Of a stretch of DNA of 64,000 nucleotides, positions 61,401 to 64,000 are shown in pieces. The notes under the pieces are model-generated. The model was not told the origin of the DNA. It saw only the letters and a list, made by a program, of their open reading frames with translations, and made no database searches. A program made the position numbers and the translations under genes. The DNA lies in assembly GCA_017354895.1 (NCBI GenBank), contig CP071496.1, positions 186,001-250,000 on the forward strand, read 5' to 3'. Positions within the stretch are counted from its first letter, which is position 1. Every line of letters begins with the position of its first letter. This DNA comes from Podospora comata. Taxonomy: Eukaryota > Ascomycota > Sordariomycetes > Sordariales > Podosporaceae.

Positions 61401-61521
61401 CGCTCACGGGCAGAGCTCCGTCTGGGGAAATAAAGTCATTCTGGAGGTCGACGACCAGCAGGGCCTTCCGTGTCCGTATGGCCGGAATGGCGGCGGGGTT
61501 GATGGAGAACGCAGGGCGCAT
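58420..61521 (-). CDS. Isochorismatase-like hydrolase fused to AlkB-like Fe(II)/2OG oxygenase and GST-like C-terminal region, 1033 aa
   Basis: One uninterrupted frame from ATG 61521. Residues 15 to about 245 form an isochorismatase/nicotinamidase-type hydrolase with the Asp25 (LLVVDLQNDF), Lys160 (VFTKTHYSAF) and Cys188 (YVCGALTNI) triad. Residues about 245-520 are a disordered Ser/Pro/acidic linker with repeated KIE(P/V) elements. Residues about 525-750 are AlkB-like: NHVLIQHYRGGDDYISEHSD with the HxD pair His635/Asp637, distal His708 (KHWLHAIRPDKR) and arginines 731 and 737 in HRISLTFRQIGTY for 2-oxoglutarate. From about 760 comes a domain starting QTLIWGQGSPGKTFGEAQPV, with GSDVIANASVLFALGELG and SPVDFALWPVLHDIVR, reminiscent of a GST-type helical domain. 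AlkB relatives demethylate alkylated nucleic acids; the substrate here is unknown. All catalytic residues of both enzyme domains are kept. Confidence 0.82.
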   Translation of the reverse strand: MRPAFSINPAAIPAIRTRKALLVVDLQNDFISPDGALPVSEPDDFVKRSLELVKAFRDSGAGDVVWVRSEFERHRPLSAEGEQIITANVPIRPPRPGSARGRPPTSREHDGAAMEADDEAFLSNGGAPKKPCVRKGTKGAELVAEVQEAVDATRDIVFTKTHYSAFASSQQELVQTLRRRFVTGLYVCGALTNISIYATALDAGRHGYEMTIVEDCCGFRNQLRHFNAVKQLVQLTGSEVVNASAVMQELQPPPADSRPSGLSPFISNMQLNRPSGSSVTPQKDKAPGPTSTSAKTAPPPPDRDASGPSTSTAAHQRPSQDAHVQVQQQYIHTPLEAGSGSSPSGNDDESLRKQEKQPVTSVGGSKQGELSLSSPQGPARAPGAPITKSENATRVRTHARLRLRHSGSDKSFASPPRSPPNADPTPPAVKDSTEKKADPDEQHQTRRTKIEVGSETDNMDNKQHDSPKIEPDPEVEKITQQLTNSKIEVDSNSERDSKEPGSPKMEAGPDSKSVDVKLTSAVSEPSCEGDTHVITNVLSPTLAADAFERLLEEVSWAGMSHMGGEVPRRIAVQGEVDKDGNMPVYRHPADESPPLLPFSPTVLQIKTEIEKHLGHPLNHVLIQHYRGGDDYISEHSDKTLDIVPNSFIANLSLGAERTMVFRTKRRPSKHHQEETSPAEKAKRQIQRVPLPHNSLLRMGLSTNKHWLHAIRPDKRPPLSKSPSELSHSGHRISLTFRQIGTYINPSQTLIWGQGSPGKTFGEAQPVINGQTPEAIQLLKAFSAENNDPAFDWEGFYAGGFTVLHMGTPKRYCLGSDVIANASVLFALGELGVNCAKGSVSTAGGRFEDNDPDRGVVEGWGNVLRYLDAVYGAGRRYDQFSPGQVAKRFMLLDRVVREFGEGVWRPVREGLGERLGGEEPGMGKVKKVMTVLLWEELEFWEGEVRAGAERGKGLFVLGGETASPVDFALWPVLHDIVRVCGERVFAVSFGSKGETTEEGEEEVRQVYLRKYYEGIKQRAGVRERVLGLWEGEPS

Positions 61522-63902
61522 GATGTGTTGACAGGCTTATGATAACATCAGTTTCTTGTTCAAAATGTCAACAAAAGAAGAAATTGAAAAGGGGGAGGAA
61601 ACAACCTTCAGAGTATTCTTGGATTTTCCACACAGCATCACCGGCCCGTCAATTCGATATGAGATATGCTTGAAAAGGCAAGAGACAGAAAAGTTCAAGT
61701 CATAGGGCGCGTTGTTGACATGGCAAGCAAGCGCCGGCCGTGTCAGGTTGCAGCGGGTGGATGGTTCGTCGAGTGGCGCCTCGCTCTGTTTCACTCCCTG
61801 AGCTCCTCCGAGGTTGACGTCGATGTCTGGTGGGCCAAAAGATGCCGTTCTCGGATCGGAAGCTTGTCACTAGGATATCCACTTGCCGCGGCGGGGCGTT
61901 TTAGTTGGTCGTTCTTGGAGGTTGGCGTGTATCGTCCCTCGAGCTGGCTTTTGGGGCAGATGATGGTGTTGACAGGAAAAGTACACGGGGACATCAAGAG
62001 ACTAAGCCAAGCGTTATTATTTGGTCATTCGGCAGCGGCGCAAACTCGAATCGGGCCGGACACTTTCAGGAAGGCTTCCGCTCTCGGTGGAAGAATCGGT
62101 CAGCAGAGACAGCAAAAGTCTCCGTGTTCAGACAAGAAAAAGAGAAGGTGACAAGACGGTTTTATGATCGGGGCCCGGGATGCGGCGGTGGGGTAAAAAT
62201 GGCGATACGACCTTCATCTCTCAGATCGGAATCTCTTCTTCTGAAGGCTCGGGTGTGTGTGAGTGGTCCGCAATTTATCTAGCCCTGCCAGGCCCTCGCC
62301 AAGCACTGCAACAGCAACAACACCACGCATACACTACACGCCCCCCCTCCATCTCCTGAAAATCATGTGTCTCCGTGTCTCATCAACCATCAACCTGCTG
62401 GAAGGAGTAAGGCCAGCTCTTGACACTGACAGGACCCCTGCCCCGCATGTTCGGACGGATGGCCCCAGGCCCAGATGCTCAGGGCAAGGATCACGACAAC
62501 CTTGAGGTGGCATTGGCCAACCACACTCTCCCGGAGCTGGCTCCTCGACCCCACCATCCATCCCACTTCACGTCGTCAAAACAGGTCAGCCTCGGTCTAT
62601 CATCAGGGCGAGATTTACATCCAAGAGGAGAGGATGATATTCCTTCATGATGCAATGGCTCGAGCCCACAAGGACGAACGAAACTTGATACCATATACCA
62701 ACAGCCATCGTCCCTTGAAGACTCCCCTCTCTCGCACCCTCACCACAAAATAGTTTGACACACAAAAGTAACTTGACCGATATTATACTATGAACCATGC
62801 TTTAAAAGTAAAGAAATGGGCCCTTTAAACGATCTTTTAAAGCCTATAGACCATCCTTGAAGTCATGTTGACCTACTTTCGTGTCTCAATTATTCTGTGG
62901 CAAGGGTGCCTCAGAATACCAGGTACACGACCGCTACCACCCAACCTGAACAACGGAAATGTAAATTTCCGAACATGCTGTTGGTCTGCTCGTAAAACTC
63001 TTATAGATCTGATATACCCACCCATCCGAAACCAGTCTCATAATCCAGGAACAGAAATCTATATCAAGCAAGAACCGCCACTTACCAACCGCCTACAGGT
63101 ATGTACTCACGGAACTGCACGGAAAACCTCAGAACCATACACAAAATCCTGCAGGCGACTTTGGGAACGTTGGATGATGGCCCGGGCCTGCATATGCACG
63201 CGAAAACGGCGTCTGTGTGTTTCTGCTCACATGACGCAGAGACACACGGCAGGTTTGGCGGTCAGGGAGATTCATCAGGATAGGAAACGGAGGAACGGCC
63301 TGGCCCGTGTCTTTTACTGTGTGCGAAGACATTCATGATCTGAGATCCTTCCATGTTTATGTTGCATCAGACAGCTAGTTTATCGCTTTCCGCAATGCGG
63401 CACAGCTCCTGCCAGGCAGGCATATTGAAGGCACAGGGCACATCATGTACGGTGTAGAATGCAAGGGCTAATTGCACCTCGTCTCAAGTATATCCACAGG
63501 CCAGCCAGAAGTTCACAAGAAAACACAACCGCAACAAGCTGAATAATAATTCTCACCCGAGACAACACGGGGCGTGGAGGGAAAATGCAGAATCTGGCGG
63601 CGGCGGCGGTGAGCGTTCAACACGAGCAGGAGCATCGACACAAATCTGCAGCCATCCACCAGAAGATCATCCGTCAATGATATTGGATCTCGACATGCAG
63701 TTGGAGACAGACATCAAGCAGGGACAACAGTGCGAGAAAGGCCAAGGCCAAGACAAGACAAGACGGGAGGGAGCGGAAGCATGCGTCGCCGTTTAGGTAG
63801 GGTTCTGTGCTGCTGTGCTGCTGGGCACAGAGATGAGTTCCCCGAACCCAGACATTGACGTGGCTAGCCGTTTTGTGTGTCTATTTTGGACTGTGCATAC
63901 CG
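61522..63902. other. Long intergenic region
   Basis: About 2.4 kb without a supportable gene. A plus-strand open frame 61666-62151 (161 codons) has no family resemblance and a mixed composition, and short frames at 62420-62753 and 62865-63338 are likewise unconvincing. The left end is the promoter of the fusion-enzyme gene. Confidence 0.45.
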
Positions 63903-64000
63903 CTAGATCTGTACCCCGAGGTCGCCGAGCAAGACCTGATCCAGAATATCCCAGCCTGGCTTGATGACCCCAAGATATCCCCATCGCTCTTTGGTGACAA
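63903..64000 (-). CDS. C-terminal end of an unidentified protein (runs off the window)
   Basis: On the minus strand the frame entering at 63998 reads VTKERWGYLGVIKPGW then DILDQVLLGDLGVQI and a TAG at 63905-63903. The mix of hydrophobic and charged residues and the lack of stops over 31 codons look coding, but the piece is too short to identify. It could also be a chance frame. Confidence 0.35.
   Translation of the reverse strand, partial: VTKERWGYLGVIKPGWDILDQVLLGDLGVQI

Noticed and set aside
61666-62151. 161-codon open frame in the last spacer
   Set aside because: No recognisable domain, no conserved-looking blocks and no splice or promoter support.

Overview
The window is nuclear DNA of a filamentous ascomycete, most likely a Sordariomycete close to the Sordariales. 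Genes carry short GT-AG introns (about 50-110 nt in most cases). There is a HET (heterokaryon incompatibility) domain relic, a Zn2Cys6-factor relic, an LPxEIRxxIY (2EXR-like) relic, a DUF4360 protein, a complete Gcn1 and a fungal-type L19 ribosomal protein gene. No virus, bacterial insertion sequence, CRISPR array, rRNA or convincing tRNA was seen.

The left part (about 1-27.6 kb) is accessory in character. It starts inside an alpha/beta hydrolase gene and continues with a single-pass, glutamine-tailed membrane protein. Next comes a belt of decayed genes: a GH16 glycosidase, a 2EXR-like protein, a hexapeptide acetyltransferase and the tail of a Zn2Cys6 regulator. After an intact three-exon hypothetical gene lies a secreted aspzincin metalloprotease that is complete except for two in-frame TAG codons. 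A hypothetical gene with a one-base frameshift and a HET-domain pseudogene follow. Three small secreted cysteine-containing proteins and a secreted subtilisin (S8) complete this part. Intergenic stretches here are long and one (about 19.85-20.08 kb) is very AT-rich.

The right part (about 28-62 kb) is a conserved housekeeping block. It holds the Prp24/SART3 splicing factor, a hypothetical basic protein, a tiny cysteine-tailed protein, a secreted DUF4360 protein and a DHX29-like DExH helicase head to head with GCN1. These are followed by RPL19, mitochondrial serine hydroxymethyltransferase and a large fusion of an isochorismatase-type hydrolase, an AlkB-like Fe(II)/2-oxoglutarate oxygenase and a GST-like C-terminal region. 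A further gene runs off the right end.

Functionally, DHX29-like helicase, Gcn1 and L19 all serve translation, and serine hydroxymethyltransferase feeds one-carbon metabolism. The left part is oriented to secretion, cell surface and allorecognition. The most interesting signals are the aspzincin gene, whose two TAG codons sit where tryptophan fits and match the context of sexual-stage A-to-I mRNA editing in Sordariomycetes, and the three-part isochorismatase/AlkB/GST fusion. All exon boundaries were derived by eye from splice signals and reading-frame continuity; no database search was run.
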